Below are positions 6,082 to 7,522 of a stretch of DNA of 7,522 bases, piece by piece. Made by a program: the position numbers and the translations under genes. The notes beneath the pieces were generated by a model, which was not told where the DNA came from, made no database searches, and worked only from the letters and a program-made list of their open reading frames with translations. The first letter of the stretch is position 1, and each line of letters starts with the position of its first letter. Origin of the DNA: Candidatus Accumulibacter sp. UBA704 (lineage in GTDB: Bacteria > Pseudomonadota > Gammaproteobacteria > Burkholderiales > Rhodocyclaceae); contig DBMG01000155.1 of assembly GCA_002304785.1 (NCBI GenBank), positions 1-7,522 of the forward strand, in the 5' to 3' direction.

Positions 6082-6425
6082 CTACCTGTCACACCAGCAC
6101 AGCGAAGGATACCGACCGTTCCGCTCCGGCCCCGCTTGAGCAGCTTCTGCAACCGGCGCTCGGCCTCGCCTCGCGTCGCGCAGGATGCTTCGACAAACGC
6201 ATTGCACGCCGCCCAACGGCCGTCCGGCAGCCGAATCGCCGCCACGCTGCGGCCGCCATCCACGGAAGCCAGAACGCATGCAGCATCCTGGCCCACCCAA
6301 GCGGCGGCGACCAAATCCATCGCCTCGTCCTGCGGCACATGCAGGCCGATCAGCGCGTCGATCGGCGAGTCGCAGACGGCACAGATCACGGCAGGAAAAT
6401 AGACTTCGGGCGGGCACTCATTCAT
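6060..6425 (-). CDS. Small protein of unknown function, cysteine-containing
   Basis: I do not recognise a family for this 121-residue protein. The frame has a normal soluble-protein composition (alternating hydrophobic residues, Asp/Glu balanced with Arg), whereas competing frames are rich in Arg, Pro and Ser. It has seven cysteines (4, 15, 18, 50, 74, 82 and 109), including a CAVC pair at 15-18 that could bind metal, although no second CxxC is seen. A DGRWAAC stretch lies at about 68-74 and a basic helix (ERRLQKLLKRGR) at about 89-100. There is no signal peptide or membrane segment. The frame extends upstream to 6650, but I chose the ATG at 6423-6425, which leaves an 85-bp divergent gap to the hydroxylase gene; the Shine-Dalgarno is weak. 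The last six codons and the TGA stop lie inside the fbaA terminator hairpin. Coding status is likely but rests on composition and spacing only. Confidence 0.68.
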   Translation of the reverse strand: MNECPPEVYFPAVICAVCDSPIDALIGLHVPQDEAMDLVAAAWVGQDAACVLASVDGGRSVAAIRLPDGRWAACNAFVEASCATRGEAERRLQKLLKRGRSGTVGILRCAGVTGRKMPVQE

Positions 6426-6455
6426 CGCCGTGCGTTCTAACACGAGTCGACACGC

Positions 6456-6485
6456 TTGTAAAACCGTCTTGCGGCAAGGCACAAT
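6456..6485 (+). promoter_or_regulatory. Weak sigma-70 promoter candidate for the flavin hydroxylase
   Basis: TTGTAA (6456-6461) and CACAAT (6480-6485) are 18 bp apart, each matching its consensus at four of six positions. A perfect 5-1-5 palindrome, CTTGC-G-GCAAG (6468-6478), lies between them. The region is the 85-bp gap shared by two divergent genes, so it should hold promoters for both, but none is strong by eye. Confidence 0.28.
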
Positions 6486-6510
6486 CGCTGTTTCCTGGAG
6501 TTGATGGCTG

Positions 6511-7522
6511 ATGCACTTTGATCTCGTAATCGTTGGCGGCGGTCTGGCCGGGCTTTCGCTGGCATGCGCTCTGCGCGACACCCGCCTGAAGATCGCACTG
6601 GTCGAGACGTCGCTTCCGCCTGCCCGGCCCGCAGGATGGGACACTCGCATCTATGCGATCACACCGGCCAGTGCCTCCTTCCTGACCCGTATCGGCGCCT
6701 GGAAGCACCTCGATGCGGAACGCCTCTGCGCCATTCATGCCATGAAGGTCGTTGGTGACGGCGGCGCGCGGCTCGACTTTTCCGCGTACGAAACCGGCGT
6801 CTCCGAACTCGGCTGGATTATCGAGTCGTCGCTGATCTCCTGCGAACTCTGGGAGAGCGTCAAGCGCCAGAGCAACGTTCAATTACATTTCCGGGAATCC
6901 CCATGCTCACTCGAGTTGCAGCGCGACAGTGCCGTGCTTAAGCTGTCCTCCGGCCAGTCGCTGACGACAACACTGGTGGTCGGCGCCGACGGACGCGAGT
7001 CCTGGGTCCGGCAGACAGCAGGACTCTCCGCCACATCGTCGGCATACGACGAAATGGGCGTCGTTGCCAACTTCGCCTGCGAGAAACCACACCGCAGCAT
7101 CGCCCGCCAATGGTTCCGCCCGGACGGTGTCCTGGCCTGGCTGCCACTGCCGGGCGACCGCGTGTCCATGGTCTGGTCGACGCCCGATGCGCAGGCGCAA
7201 GATCTGTTGAAGTTGAGCGGTGCTGAACTCGCTCTGCGCGTCGGCGAAGCGGGCAATCACGAACTGGGCACTCTCGATCTGCTCACGCCGGCTGCCGCCT
7301 TTCCACTCCGCCTGATGCGGGTGCCGCAAACGATCGCCCCGCGGGTTGCGCTGATTGGCGACGCGGCGCATGGCATCCATCCTCTGTCCGGGCACGGCAT
7401 CAATCTCGGATTCCAGGACGCACGCGAACTCTCCGGACTGCTCGCCGCAACACCCGATTGGGAGGATATCGGTAGTGAGCGCCTGCTTCGTCGCTACCAG
7501 CGGGCACGAAAGGAAGAGACTG
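6511..7522 (+). CDS. UbiH/UbiF/VisC/COQ6-family FAD-dependent hydroxylase, partial (3' end beyond right edge)
   Basis: This is a class A flavin monooxygenase that probably hydroxylates the aromatic ring of a ubiquinone precursor, using NAD(P)H and O2, near the inner membrane. In total 337 residues are seen, of about 380-400 usual for the family. The N-terminal FAD-binding GGGLAG (9-14, GxGxxG) ends its strand at Glu32. DTRIYAI (44-50) follows the flavin-site DxR pattern of the family. The DG motif GADGRES lies at 158-164. The GD motif GDAAHGIHPLSGHGINLGFQDA (283-304) contacts the FAD pyrophosphate. SGHG replaces the more usual AGQG there. The ATG at 6511 has GGAG at 6497-6500, ten bases upstream; TGA at 6508-6510, just before it, excludes a longer start in this frame. 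It is divergent from the small unknown gene. Which ring position it acts on (UbiH, UbiF, UbiI or UbiM type) cannot be told from this. Confidence 0.9.
   Translation, partial: MHFDLVIVGGGLAGLSLACALRDTRLKIALVETSLPPARPAGWDTRIYAITPASASFLTRIGAWKHLDAERLCAIHAMKVVGDGGARLDFSAYETGVSELGWIIESSLISCELWESVKRQSNVQLHFRESPCSLELQRDSAVLKLSSGQSLTTTLVVGADGRESWVRQTAGLSATSSAYDEMGVVANFACEKPHRSIARQWFRPDGVLAWLPLPGDRVSMVWSTPDAQAQDLLKLSGAELALRVGEAGNHELGTLDLLTPAAAFPLRLMRVPQTIAPRVALIGDAAHGIHPLSGHGINLGFQDARELSGLLAATPDWEDIGSERLLRRYQRARKEET

Noticed and set aside
6468..6478. Palindrome CTTGC-G-GCAAG in the divergent gap before the hydroxylase
   Set aside because: It is short, and no second copy or known regulator motif was seen; kept only as a note under the promoter candidate.

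Overview
The window looks like an ordinary chromosomal stretch of a high-GC Gram-negative bacterium, most likely a betaproteobacterium close to the Rhodocyclales. This is an inference from UvrD and UbiH-type protein style, GC-rich codon use, a sigma-54-type promoter and a type IV pilin-like gene. No sequence search was possible. I see no mobile element, CRISPR array, tRNA or rRNA.

Layout from left to right. (1) Bases 1-1670, minus strand: an integral-membrane sensor histidine kinase, cut at its C-terminus by the left edge. (2) Bases 1671-1848: a divergent regulatory region with a strong -24/-12 (sigma-54) promoter facing right and a 28-bp imperfect dyad placed where an enhancer-binding activator would sit. 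(3) Bases 1849-2508, plus strand: a stand-alone type IV pilin-like prepilin, followed by a strong intrinsic terminator. (4) Bases 2584-4758, minus strand: a complete UvrD-family DNA helicase, convergent with the pilin. (5) Bases 4759-4955: a divergent promoter region containing a perfect TATAAT box for the helicase, a TTGACC/TATCAT promoter candidate for the aldolase, and two small dyads. (6) Bases 4956-6029, plus strand: a class II fructose-bisphosphate aldolase of the E. coli FbaA type, with its own intrinsic terminator. (7) Bases 6060-6425, minus strand: a small unrecognised protein whose last codons are written inside the aldolase terminator. (8) Bases 6511-7522, plus strand: a UbiH/UbiF/VisC/COQ6-type flavin hydroxylase, cut by the right edge.

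Most genes are separate transcription units in alternating orientation, so the window is not one operon. Helicase (DNA repair), aldolase (glycolysis/gluconeogenesis) and flavin hydroxylase (probably ubiquinone synthesis) are housekeeping genes with no evident functional link. The one place that suggests a small regulated system is the left end. There an orphan pilin with a sigma-54 promoter and an upstream dyad lies head-to-head with a membrane histidine kinase that is not of the usual PilS type. Whether the kinase controls the pilin cannot be decided here; its response regulator, if adjacent, would lie beyond the left edge.
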